From assembly GCA_018398815.1 (NCBI GenBank), contig CM031607.1, positions 81,754,470 through 81,818,469 of the forward strand: a DNA stretch of 64,000 bases, read 5' to 3'. The stretch comes from Conus ventricosus. Its lineage: Eukaryota; Mollusca; Gastropoda; Neogastropoda; Conidae. Positions 35,691 to 45,683 of this stretch are shown in pieces. The notes under the pieces are model-generated. The model ran no database searches. It worked only from the letters and a program-made list of their open reading frames with translations, and was not told the DNA's origin. Position numbers and translations under genes: made by a program. Position 1 is the first letter of the stretch. The number at the start of each line of letters is the position of its first letter.

Positions 35691-35913
35691 TTATTAATTA
35701 TTTGATTTTTTTTGCGTTTTTTATTTCTGTTGATGAAGTGCTGCCAGAAGATTACTAAGAAGATATGTATAAGAATTAATTTTAAAAAATAATCTTATTT
35801 AAAAAATGGAGGTTGCAACAGTTAGGTTAAAGCAAGTAACTGAACTTCAAAAGAAATAATAGCGACTGGATAGTATAGAGTTACTAGAAGAAATATGCTA
35901 AAGCTTAATACTA

Positions 35914-35950
<37 letters not shown>
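35914..35950. repeat. Poly-G run (37 bases)
   Basis: Uninterrupted G run inside the Polinton. Probably a base-calling or gap-closing artefact, or a real homopolymer of uncertain length. Confidence 0.9.
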
Positions 35951-36009
35951 CGTATGTAATTACTGGCTCATCAGCTGTAGCGAGCGTTAAGTGCTTGGTC
36001 TGGCATTGC

Positions 36010-36090
36010 GTTTTAGCGACTGGGTTGGTGCGCCTGCCTCTTTAGCATTAGGAGGTCTCGGGTTAGGTTAGGCGCCATGTCTATGGTTGT
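36010..36090 (+). repeat. Degenerate tRNA-like sequence
   Basis: TTTTAGCGACTGGGTTGGTG, then GCCTGCCT...AGGAGGTC (anticodon-stem-like), then CGGGTTAGG and GGCGCC resemble a decayed tRNA gene or SINE head. Both internal promoter boxes are altered, so it is unlikely to be a working tRNA. Confidence 0.3.
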
Positions 36091-36186
36091 AAGCGCTGTT
36101 TTTTAAAATAATTAAGCGTCCTAAAAAATTACAAAAGCAACTCTGCTATTTGTTGCCCTAGCACAGCAACACTTTTGCTCATAAGA

Positions 36187-36420
36187 ATGAAGAATAAGCA
36201 AATCATTACAGATGAAAACATTACGGACAAAGACATTCTGAACATGGCTGACGTGATGATTATAGACAGACAGAATATTGAACTTCAAAAGGATGGAGAA
36301 AGACGTTTAGCTTCACACAGGTAGACACTGAATGCAAATTAAACAGAACATTGAAAAACAAACACTTGATCATTTTAACCCAAATTAGAGCAAGAAAAAT
36401 AAGTTTAAACAAAATAATAT
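36187..36420 (+). pseudogene. Polinton small orphan reading frame
   Basis: ATG at 36,187 opens a 45-codon frame beginning MKNKQIITDENITDKDILNM. One frameshift later it continues as TECKLNRTLKNKHL to about 36,420. Charged, no membrane segment, unknown function. Confidence 0.35.
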
Positions 36421-36479
36421 AAGTTTAACAAAACTAAATACTATTTTTTTTTGTTTTAACTAACCTGTGTTTGGCGGAC

Positions 36480-37560
36480 CAACTTGCAGCTCTCACGAAC
36501 AAACGATCTTTTAGGCGGCCTTTTAGATGTAATTAGCACTGCTAGGAAGAAAGAGTTTCTCTTAAGATATTACACGGGAGGGTCAGTTTTTCATAATTCT
36601 TTCAACGTCATACACATCTACACTCCATATAGGATCTGTGGCTCAAATTCTACACATCGCCCTCCTGCCTCCAGGAGCATACAAGTATCTACGTTTAGTC
36701 CCAAACGGTAAGAGTTTTCGAGCCCCCTGCACATCTTCAGTAATGGCCTAAATTGTTTTTTAATTTGATTGCGTTTACCTGGTTAAGGCCTGCTGCTTTA
36801 AATTCTTCATTGTTCATGGCACGTAAGACTGCTGCAATCTCCTAACACCCATTTCGTGTTGCGTTACTCTGTACTTCGTAGTGTACTTCGTAGGTCCCAT
36901 AATTTCTCTGTGATATTGAATAGGTAAACAGGCGTTCAGCTTAGTTTTTTATTAAAGTTTACTACTAGGGCTTGTGATCGATGGTTGCCTGGGATCCCTC
37001 CTTAACTGTAACATGAATGTTTTAAAAAACGCTGCCCTGACAGAGCCTTTTAAACTCTTTTCTCCATCATTCAAACTGGATCAACCTAGGATACTTTAAT
37101 GGGCCTCTCATGTATATTTGTTGTAATGCCACAAGCCACAGCAGTTGAACTTTTTATCCGTTAAAGGCTCCGGCGGTCTTTAGCCTTGAAGCCATGTCAA
37201 CATCTGTCGGCATACTTAAACTTTTTTCCGTCTAACTTTATCATTGGAAGAACAACAAGTCCATTTGGTGGTGTCATTTGGAACGAGTTAACAATCTAGG
37301 TCTTATTATTCTTTTGGTGGCAGGCAGATATATTTGGCCAAATTGCCGGGTGTTTTGAAAGCCATCCTTGTCGCATCTGATTCAGGTCACCTAGCAGCTT
37401 TACGTTACTCAGTTTTTCAATAGCAGTCTTGTCCTTTCCAATAACCTTTAGGAGAATAATATATTTTTGTGCTTCGTAATTTGTACTTTCGTATTGTCCA
37501 TGACGAAGGACTGTATTTAATTGTATTTTTAATTGTTTTTAGATTGTTTGTGTCAAGAAT
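36480..37560 (-). pseudogene. Polinton integrase (retroviral-like DDE)
   Basis: The minus strand shows, in order, YYSPKGYWKG (about 37,428-37,460), LLFFQ / LVVLPMIKLDGKKFKYAD (about 37,208-37,262), AAEPLT-like ending in EPLTDK (about 37,163-37,180), YPRLIQ, NFNKKLS (about 36,940-36,960), ATDPIWSVDVYDVERIMKN (about 36,586-36,643) and SFVRE near the end. This is the characteristic series of Polinton integrases, which join transposon ends to target DNA. The motif carrying the catalytic glutamate reads VVNFNK here. Many frameshifts. Confidence 0.8.
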
Positions 37561-37714
37561 ATAGATTGGCCCCCCTTAGCACCCACAATAAAACCAATTT
37601 CTGCTATTTTTCTGTTCTTCTGATGGTTCCATAAAAGTCATAACAGTTCTGGCGGGGGCGTTTGTTGGGGGGGGGAGGGGAGAAACTTCTTACTGTCACT
37701 AAGTAATACTCATT

Positions 37715-38180
37715 CTTGCCTCATCAACGTCTGTAAAATGTGGTGCTCTGCAGGCCCCTGTTTCTCTTAACATTTTATTAATTAAGTCTAAGTGAGCATT
37801 TCGTCTTTTCGTCATAAGCGTCTCTTGCCTTAGCTAAAATCTTCTAATTGCCTTTAATGCCGTTCTCTCTCTTCGTCGGACCCAATTTACTAAACATATA
37901 ATGCTTCCAGAGAAGGGCCAAGGCATTAACGATAGCCCTCCTACCAGCATAAACTACTCCGCCATCGGTTTTATAAAATCAATATTTTCTAGATAATCGT
38001 TCTATGAACTAACATTTTCTGGAATAATCCCCTGTGTATCAAGAAAGTCTTTAGACGCAATCATCCCTGCAGTAAATGACAACTATAACCTTAAAACAAT
38101 GTCCTCAATGTCTAACCTTCCTAGATCCCCGCTTCAGTTTAAACATGTTTTTATGCTAACAAACGCTATAGCCTATACCG
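37715..38180 (-). pseudogene. Polinton orphan gene upstream of integrase
   Basis: Minus-strand coding reads GMIASKDFLDTQGIIPENVS (about 38,015-38,075), TDGGVVYAGRRAIVNALALL (about 37,905-37,965), then KARDAYDEKTK and a C-terminal NKMLRETGACRAPHFTDVDE (about 37,727-37,786). The blocks lie in different frames but read as one protein of about 150 residues. It is rich in Ala, Arg and Lys. Function unknown; it precedes the integrase on the same strand and might be its N-terminal extension or a separate gene. Confidence 0.45.
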
Positions 38181-38518
38181 AAGGCTCGCTAATCACAGCA
38201 GAATGGTAAATATCGTATGATAATCGTTTTTTCACTCATCTTTTATTAACTAAAAAAATAATTAAATAATCATAATACGTAAGACTGTCTATGTGCTTTT
38301 TAAATCATATAAATCGTTTGTTGTTAAAGCGAAAAATAATGTTGCAACTAGTTTTGGCGAATCTTCTATCTTCCCCATGTTGGGCGGTTTTTATTCCTAA
38401 CAAACATTTTGCAAAGGGGTTTGAATAAACTATAACAACGCCGCGATAGGCACTGCATAATTAACCACGTAAACTCTGGTTTTAAAAGTAATTAGTATTA
38501 TTTTTTATTGCTTTTCAA

Positions 38519-38790
38519 AATGGATTGGTGACGAACATTAAGTGTGAGAAGCAAGCAGACTACTCCGTAACCAATGCCAAAAAGAAAGATTATACTCCTC
38601 TGGGGCTGCGTGTGGAAAAACAAACAGTTATTTAGGCGTACGACTAAGTATTGAACAGATCCTAACAACTGTCCACATCAGACATTGATAAGTACTACGG
38701 CTAGGTACGATAAGCACGCTAGGATCAAAAATGTGTTAGATCAGGTGGGTCAGACAATGAAATTAGTCCTATATGCTAAGTTATAAGTAA
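38519..38790 (+). pseudogene. Polinton orphan reading frame
   Basis: NIKCEKQADYSVTNAKKKDY followed by TPLGLRVEKQTV (about 38,540-38,634), then further frames. Short, lysine-rich, unrecognised. Confidence 0.3.
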
Positions 38791-38985
38791 ATGGCGCCGG
38801 TTGATACAGGAATAAATTTAAAATACGACTTATCAACAAGATCCGGTTTTAAACAAGTCCCCGAGAAACTCTTGCATGTGACATGTATTACTGATTTTGG
38901 GACGATGTTATGCCCATTCATCTTGTGGATTAATTACTTTTTATCATATTAAATTGATCAAATAAATTTAATCGCAATAAAAAAA

Positions 38986-39415
38986 ATGAGCCGATCAGGA
39001 GAAGAAAGACGGCCGCAGGACAGTCCCACAGAAGCAGAATGTAACGCAAGTGAATGTGCCATCAAGTTAAATGTACCGCAAGTGAGTAGTGTTACCTAAG
39101 TCTAAAAGTCCTGGACGTGTTGAGGCTGGGCGTAAACTGCTGAATGGAACAAACTGAGAAAGCAAACCAATCAGCAAAACAAAAATTTAATAGATAGTAA
39201 TACAACATCGCCGCCGCCACAAACCAACTAACAACAACACAATTAAACAATAAGACGTATCAATGATGTCTTGGGGGCTGCTGTTTTGTGCTGGGGTGGT
39301 GAGTTTTTAGGCATACAAATACCTAACACATACCTAACAACAAAGCCACAAGCCCCCACATAAAAGAAGAAGAACCGGGCCTTCTGCAAAAAAAGGCAGC
39401 CTCCTGCAGTAGACG
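38986..39415 (+). pseudogene. Polinton small membrane-protein gene with KSPGRVEAG motif
   Basis: ATG at 38,986 opens MSRSGEERRPQDSPTEAE. After a frameshift comes a KSPGRVEAGRK motif (about 39,104-39,136) and a WNKLRKQ continuation, then a hydrophobic VLGAAVLCWGGEFLG segment (about 39,270-39,315). Similar basic 'PGRVxAGKKL' proteins with one membrane segment are, from memory, common in Polintons and adintoviruses; their role is not known. The gene converges on the polymerase. Confidence 0.5.
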
Positions 39416-39419
39416 CCCT

Positions 39420-39720
39420 TGTTCTATGGAATAGTTTAAGAAACTAGATAAAGTACAAGTTAAGAACTAGAGTAAGTACAAGTTAGATTAGTTATCAAAA
39501 GTACTTTTTTAAGTTAAGTGCAAGTAAATTTACAAGTAAAGTGCAAAAAAATAAGTTTCCTAGTTTTAATGTACTAGTTCAGGTTCTTAGTTAAGTTTCT
39601 TGTTATGTTCTTAAGTTATAGTTCGGTTAGGTTCTTTAAGTAAGGTACTCTGAGTTAGGTTTTCTAAGTTATTACAAGCTAGTCACTCAAGATAATCTTT
39701 TAAAAGTTCTCCAATGCCCT
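39420..39720. promoter_or_regulatory. AAGTT/AACTT-rich dyad region between convergent Polinton genes
   Basis: Many copies of AAGTT, AAGTACAAG and GTTCTTAGTTAAG in both orientations. It lies between the 3' ends of the plus-strand membrane-protein gene and the minus-strand polymerase. It could fold as an imperfect hairpin and serve as a bidirectional 3' end. No function is demonstrated. Confidence 0.35.
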
Positions 39721-39879
39721 ACACAGATGAGAACTCAGGATTGACGTAAGTTTCTCTTGTTATTGTTAGAGACTATGTTTTTTGTTAACAGCAGTTTGTT
39801 TTACTTGATGAAAGTGAGAGCGCAGATTAACATTGTGTGATGAAATAGTCTTTGGTTATTTCAAAAGAGCTTGCTTGTA

Positions 39880-42800
39880 GTTTATCGTGAGTTATATTTT
39901 TTTATAGACCGAACTTCTGTACTTATGGCCTGTAGCTTCTTCATTATAGAATCTGGCTGGCAACGCTGTACATCTTTGACCGCAAACCAACATATTCTTT
40001 TATAACTTTCCATTAAGTTCCATCCTTTCATCTTCCCAATCACTTTCTTGTTTACAGTTGAATGTAACGGACTGCCTGTGGATAGTCGCATGGTTTTGTC
40101 GTACCACCCATCAGCTCCTTTGGGCTACTTCTGTTTTCTAGCACAGTCTTTGTAAAAGTCATCTGTGGGGACGTCTATGAATAAAACTATCATTGTCGTG
40201 TAAAGGACTCTTGCTTCTGGGTACAGCGGTTTTAAAGTAGCGTATCAGAAATTCTAGACATTAACACTTTAGACAAGCTCTAAATACGGTAAAGCCGATA
40301 AACACCGGCTTGTCCACTTAACCTCCTTTTTCTTCATCATGATGGCCAACCTAGACCGTCGTTAAATCTTTCTAAAGTCCTGATAGTTAGGGTTAGAGGC
40401 AAATCTTAATTGCTTGGTTTTCCTTTGTAACTAATTAACATCTTACGATTGTGTAATTTCGTCCATGTTTTGCCATAACAGGCTGTTGTTTCATCCATCA
40501 TTTTAAAGAAGTCTTTGTCTGAAGCATCAGTGGCTTGGGTTCTAAAAAATCATATCTTCTTGAATGTATGGCCTCATAAGGGCTCTTGATCAAAAGCAAT
40601 GATTCTATGAGCAGGGGCTGTCAGCTTTAATCCGTGTCGTAAGTAAAGACTGAAACAGCTGTAATGGCACACCATATTTAGTGTTGTGCCTAAGATTAGT
40701 GCACTAGATCATTAGGCGGTTCGATAGGGCTCAATCTTTTAACTCTTTCTGCGGCTAGGGGATAATCGTTGTGGAGATCGTGTAATTCTTTAGGATATTC
40801 TAATCTACTTCTAAGATTAGTCCCATTGGATTATCAGGCGGAAGCTGTGACAACGCACCTAACACGTGTTAACAGCAGGAGGGCCCTTTTATCATTGTAA
40901 CGTTTCTCAGTGGAAGCGGTTGACTCATAGCCCATCCATACAGATTGTTGGCGGTTAAGTACATTAGATAGTTGATGTTTTGGTGGGATCATAATCATCT
41001 AAATACTTGTTGTGGTGGCTTTGCAGTAAGATGTGAGGCCATGCTAATACCTCCTCCTTAGCCCATTTTCAATCATCTGAAGGTGTTGGGCAGATCAGAA
41101 ATTAAGTCCAATCTGGATTTGTAGGACTGTTAAGAAAGCGTCCACAAGAAAGGCCTGGGGCAGAGATGTAATGGATGAGTCTAAGTCTTGCATTGTTTCA
41201 TGCATGTATCTGTAATTCTGAAAGACCGTCCTGCCAGTAAAACACACGTCAGCCAATAAATACTGATCATGAATAATCGCCCCATCGTTTCACAGTGTAA
41301 TTCTGCCCAGGCTTTCCGACGTATTCATAATCAGGGTCCATTATGTCTTTGCCTCTAAGTCTAGAAAAGAAAGCGCCTTTAGGAGGAAGTGAGTCTTCGT
41401 CAAACCTGTCCCGCACGAGTTCATGTATCATAAGTAAACTTCCCTTTACCCACTAAAGAGGGATCAAAGTATTGTTTAGTGATTGAAAGACTTGTAAAGA
41501 TCCCCCCGGTAACTTATCTAATCGTACTACCATACAGATGTTGGGCTGAGTCATATAAGGATAAACGGTCAAGAGTAAAGTCATGTACTTTTCTGAAGAC
41601 TGTGCAAATGGCAGGTAACGCCTCTTATATCAGAAGTTACTGCTTGCATGATAAAATGAGAATCGTACCTCGTAGGTTATGTAAGAAATAGGCAGTGTCA
41701 TGGCTTAGGGTCAACCTTTAGTTGAAGATAACCAAATGTTGTGCACGGCCCCTCTGAACTTTCCAGTAATGTGATCGTGGTCTCTTACATCGTTTTTGCC
41801 TAATAAATCTTTATTGCAAATCTACAGTGTGTAGGATGAGTCTTAAGAGTTCTTGGCCTCCAGGAGTCATAACAATGTCCTGCAAGATTTAGTTGGTTGG
41901 AGTATGATTGCGAAGTTGTTTCCTCGTGCTTCTGCTCTAAAAATCTGCTAGCTTGCGTTGGGGCCTCCTGTAAATCTCGGGTGTTGTGTGTTGAGCCGTC
42001 TGACCCTAACCAACAATAAACGCATAAAAACAGATCTGATGGTGGTTAATTGCGTGTTTTTTGTTCTTGCTGTGTGGTCGTAGTAACGCGTAAGAGCGAT
42101 TCAAAGTCAGCATAAACCACGTACGGCGGGGCTCATCTGCATTTTGTGTATATTCTTATAACTAACTTTAGACCCTGGTTTAGGTGTAAGGATTTTTGGT
42201 TTCAGCAGTCGTACAAAACTTTACCAATGAGTTCTTATGACTGGCAGCTGCTTCTAAAGTGGGGAATTCTAACTAAACATCTTCCTACAAACGCTCCTGT
42301 TTAGATTTATGCTTTGATGTATACTCTAACAGTCTGCTTAATGTTCTAATTAATACATGAATGACGCTTAGTGGCCGTCTGCAAACAGTATCAAGTCTAC
42401 ATGTTTGTTAAGCGGTTCGCCTGAAAGTAGGGGCGTGGAGAAACCTTAGAGCCTCGCGCTAGATCAAGCTTGTCTAACCAGCCATGTGTATACGTTACAG
42501 TGGATTGGTTTTTTTGCTCTTCAAACTGAGATATGCTTTCTATACTCAAACTGGAAAGGGTTATGTTATCAAAGTTCAGGTTCTTGTTTGTACTGTTTCA
42601 TAATTTGATACTCTTTCTGCGTTCTTTATAACAGGGTGTAAATGTGCTAAAACACACCACATAAAACCCATGTTTGTCAGGATTTTTTTTTGTTTAAGAC
42701 TGCTCATTAAAAACGAACTCTTTTGGGAGAGAAGGTAAGAATGCCAACTATAGGATAGAACTTGTTGTTTGTTTCAATTTGAGTTCAAGGACTGTTTCCT

Positions 42801-43522
42801 TCAGACACCCAGATCCCCTTAACTTTGCCTCCTCACTTGCATGGTTTAAACTGTGGTAAGCATGTATTCAGCCCAGTAAGAATTAAAGCGTGATAGCTGA
42901 TGACTTCTTTCTGCCTAGTTGAAACCCAAACTTCAATGCTACTATCGTCCAGGCTTATATAATCAATAACGGCGGACAACGGAGCACTTTACTGGTGGCT
43001 CCATCTGAAAGAGACCTCTGGGATTTAGAGATAGCGATGTGCCTACGTTTCATGGAACATTTGTGGGGTTAAGATTCCTGTCTACTTCGCTAAAGCATAT
43101 TGATTAATTGTTTCGTCACTACCTTTCACCAGTGGCACTAGCTGGCAGTAATTCAAACTCAGACGTGTTTGTGAGGCCTCATTTTTTAATCTCAAATATT
43201 TACGTAAATTAAAAAAATAAATATAATATAGAAAGTAAGTAAAAACAAAGCTTTTTATGTCCATCCAGCCGTTTGCAACACTTCAAGACACGTTAACCTT
43301 TCAAGAACGTCCGCTTATATTTAGCTTTTTTCTGAACACTACAGTCAATTTTCATCACTTTGGTTGCTTCTTTAAATATTCACTATGATCTTTTATTAAT
43401 ATTGTTTACATCATTCTCAAAACCGCAGATTCACTAAATCAAGGTTTAAAGCTTTCAAATGTCTCGTTAAATAGTTCGCATTACAATGCTTTAATCAGAT
43501 GCACTAAGTTTCGGCAGGCCAT
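39880..43522 (-). pseudogene. polB: Polinton protein-primed DNA polymerase B
   Basis: The best-supported gene of the element. From N to C: MACRNLVHLIKAL (start codon 43,520-43,522), GFMWCVLAHLHPV (about 42,630-42,672), exonuclease block YVVYADFESLL (about 42,088-42,122), zinc-type VRDHDHITGKFRGAVHN (about 41,742-41,793), GYDSHFIMQ (about 41,645-41,672), LPPKGAFFSRLRG, NNLYGWAMSQPLP (about 40,913-40,955), EYPKELHDLHNDYPLA (about 40,750-40,800), the catalytic aspartate region near 40,180-40,205 (frameshifted), NKKVIGKMK (about 40,026-40,052) and EYVGLRSKMYSVAS (about 39,955-39,997). Length (about 1,200 codons) fits Polinton polymerases, which copy the element from a protein primer. Dozens of frameshifts. 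Confidence 0.93.
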
Positions 43523-43583
43523 TTTTTAATCTAAAATAAATAAAAAAAATAATTGTAATTCAACTGTTATTTATAGTCTTTTC

Positions 43584-43670
43584 TTATCTAAACACCAATC
43601 CTTTATTAAAGCATATAGTTACCCCTGAAGGACAGTAGAAACCGGTCAGATTAACATCTTGAGAAGCCAT
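43584..43670 (-). CDS. Small reading frame upstream of polymerase
   Basis: A 28-codon minus-strand frame starting MASQDVNLTGFYCPSG at 43,670. It ends about 60 bp before the polymerase start. It may be a small gene shortened by a frameshift, or chance. Confidence 0.25.
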   Translation of the reverse strand: MASQDVNLTGFYCPSGVTICFNKGLVFR

Positions 43671-44424
43671 TTAATCAACTAATATGGCAAACAATTTTAT
43701 GGCTGGTTGAGGCCAAGAATCCTTGTATTCACTGATGTGGCCTTCTTCACGTTTGTTTGTATATTTAGTGAATAAAAAAGATCAGTAATTGATTGTCAAA
43801 CCTGCTTCCTTTAACCTTTCTCTTTGGCCCATCCAAATTTAAAACGTGTGAAGTATATAATAAGCTTTCTAACTTCTTTCGGGCTTCATTTTTAAAAGCA
43901 GAATAAAATTTATAGAATTAAAAAATTAATTAATCATTTCTCTCTCCCTTTAGGTCACGATCCCCAGCATCTCTGTCTGTCTGTTTACTTCTTTGTTTTG
44001 TCTGTCTGTCTCCACCTCCCCCATCTGCCTCCCTTCCTCACACACGTGATACAAGCATACAAGCATACCCGCAGCAACACACAAACAACAAACAACAACA
44101 CACAAACAAACAAACATACACACACAATAGATGGGGAGGGTGCTTGCAGGGAAAGGTGAAGGCGGGGCTTATTGTGGGTCACTCTTGAATGACGTAATTC
44201 GAGACAGCCGCCATAGCACTTTATCAAGTTCCTGTTTCAATAAGCACAGGATCTCTTCAAAAGTTCTCAGGCGGCCGCCCTGAATAGGCAGCCTTAAAAG
44301 CACTTAACGGCGAGGGCGGATGAAGATGAAGCGGGTAGCCACAGCAGCAAAGCAGCGAAGCCACAACAGCAAAAAGTCATTTTCATTATATCCTAAGTCA
44401 TAGATTCCAAAGTGGTCCGGAGGT

Positions 44425-44570
44425 AACCTTTGACCGACCCCATGACTGGAGTGCTGACAAGGGTTTTTTTCCTGCCCTTCGCAATGACCTTTGACCGACC
44501 ATGCTAGAGCACTGGCAAACGGCCTTGGTTCGCCTTGTGAGGATTGCTATCATGACCTTTGACCGACCAT
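44425..44570 (+). repeat. Three spaced CCTTTGACCGACC repeats
   Basis: AACCTTTGACCGACC (about 44,425), GACCTTTGACCGACCATG (about 44,486) and GACCTTTGACCGACCATG (about 44,555), spaced about 61 and 69 bp. The related flanks (GAGTGCTGACAAGG, GAGCACTGGCAAACGG, GGAGCCTGGAGCC) show longer degenerate units. Confidence 0.8.
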
Positions 44571-44604
44571 GGTGGAGCCTGGAGCCGTCCTCAACCCCGC
44601 GCTT

Positions 44605-44740
44605 GCCACTGCGTGAGGCGGTGAGGGAACTGACTAGTATTATTGATCAGTTCCGCCATTTTTACTGGGATTGTTATTGTTCACAGTCGGGAAAATTGAT
44701 GGTGTCTTCTCACCCAATAGCGCCTAATCTCCTCACTGCT
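44605..44740 (+). repeat. Subterminal direct repeat, unit 1
   Basis: Shares CACTGCGTG, GAACTGACT, TTGATCAGTTCC, CCATTTTT and GTCGGGAA with 45,390-45,512 in the same order. Confidence 0.75.
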
Positions 44741-45389
44741 TTCAAACAATGGTTTTAAGCTCTTTTTTTCATGTTAAATACTTCATAAAAAACAGCCCAA
44801 CAGTGCTGAATTTAGAAATGTATGAAAATAACAAACAGAATATCATAGATTCTCATCCAGTCTCCGTGCATAGGAGAGGGTACAAATTCCAATTTTGTTG
44901 TCACCCACTCATTTCCACGTTTCCCAATTGTGCATTCCTTTTCCTTGTTCTGCTTCAAAAAACTTAAAAGTAGTTTCCAGAACACCTCCATGATTGCCAG
45001 ATTGAACGACATTTCACGTTTTTTCATTGCTTTCGTTCCTAAAAAGATTTTGAACTCTATCTTTTGGCCGGGTCCCGGCTTTAAGGCAACAGCGACCTAA
45101 AAACACATCCTCACGGGTAGGTCGCTCGCTGAATAAATGAGATCGGACTGTGCCCGACCAAAAATGACGTCATAGCTCCGTCGATTGGTTGAATGTTGGC
45201 AGAGCGATGATTAATGCCGCAGGCTTGTGTCGCATTTGCGACACCGCTGTCGGGACAGTAATGACATTTTATTCGATTTGCGTGGAGGAGGCAGGGGCGG
45301 GGGGATAACGGGGTGTGGTGGTCTGCTAATTGTGTCATAGAATGCAGAGTTGTTCCGTTTCAGAGATCAATTACAACAAGCCAGTGGGG

Positions 45390-45512
45390 CGGCACTGCGT
45401 GTGGTGGTAAGTGAACTGACTGGCATGCTTGATCAGTTCCACCATTTTTTAATGAATTGTTGCTGTTCAACCGTCGGGAACAATTGGAACAGCGCCATCC
45501 TCTAATTGTGAT
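45390..45512 (+). repeat. Subterminal direct repeat, unit 2
   Basis: Second unit of the repeat at 44,605; it ends where the right terminal repeat starts. Confidence 0.75.
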
Positions 45513-45515
45513 AGT

Positions 45516-45678
45516 CCTGATGTCAATATTTAGGAAGTATTGAGGCGTTTTAAATTTTTTGGAAAACAGGTGTTTAAATTTGGCCAAAATGACATGTGAT
45601 GTTCGTATAGTATGTGAAAAGGGGGGTTTCGTGCAAAATAAGATGGGTGAGCTTGAACCCCCGCATATTTACATTCTC
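45516..45678 (-). repeat. Polinton terminal inverted repeat, right
   Basis: Ends CATATTTACATTCTC, the complement of the left terminus apart from a 2-bp indel. About 160 bp match the left repeat inverted. Confidence 0.9.
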
Positions 45679-45683
45679 TCCCT
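45679..45683. other. Possible target-site duplication, right (TCCCT)
   Basis: Matches TCCCT at 29,774-29,778. Confidence 0.5.

Larger units (their letters stand above)
43671..45515. other. Polinton right subterminal region
   Basis: No gene recognised. It holds a GTCTGTCTGT stretch (43,975-44,015), three spaced copies of CCTTTGACCGACC (44,425-44,570) and one member each, at 44,605-44,740 and 45,390-45,512, of an imperfect direct repeat of about 125-135 bp. Confidence 0.5.
29779..45678. mobile_element. Polinton/Maverick element inserted in Gypsy protease
   Basis: A 15.9-kb self-synthesising DNA transposon, within the family's usual 15-20 kb. Its ends are inverted repeats of about 160 bp. It carries the hallmark genes: protein-primed DNA polymerase B, integrase and an A32-type packaging ATPase, plus probable virion proteins. 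Genes lie on both strands: minus (30.1-32.6 kb), plus (33.1-36.4 kb), minus (36.5-38.2 kb), plus (38.5-39.4 kb), minus (39.9-43.5 kb). No cysteine protease and no certain double-jelly-roll major capsid protein were found. All genes are multiply frameshifted. Flanks are the two halves of one Gypsy pol region, so the insertion boundaries are well defined. Confidence 0.9.

Noticed and set aside
29779..45678. Adintovirus or other free virus instead of a transposon
   Set aside because: The Polinton-type integrase series, terminal inverted repeats and clear insertion into Gypsy fit an integrated Polinton. Adintoviruses are close relatives, and a boundary call between the two cannot be made from this damaged copy alone.
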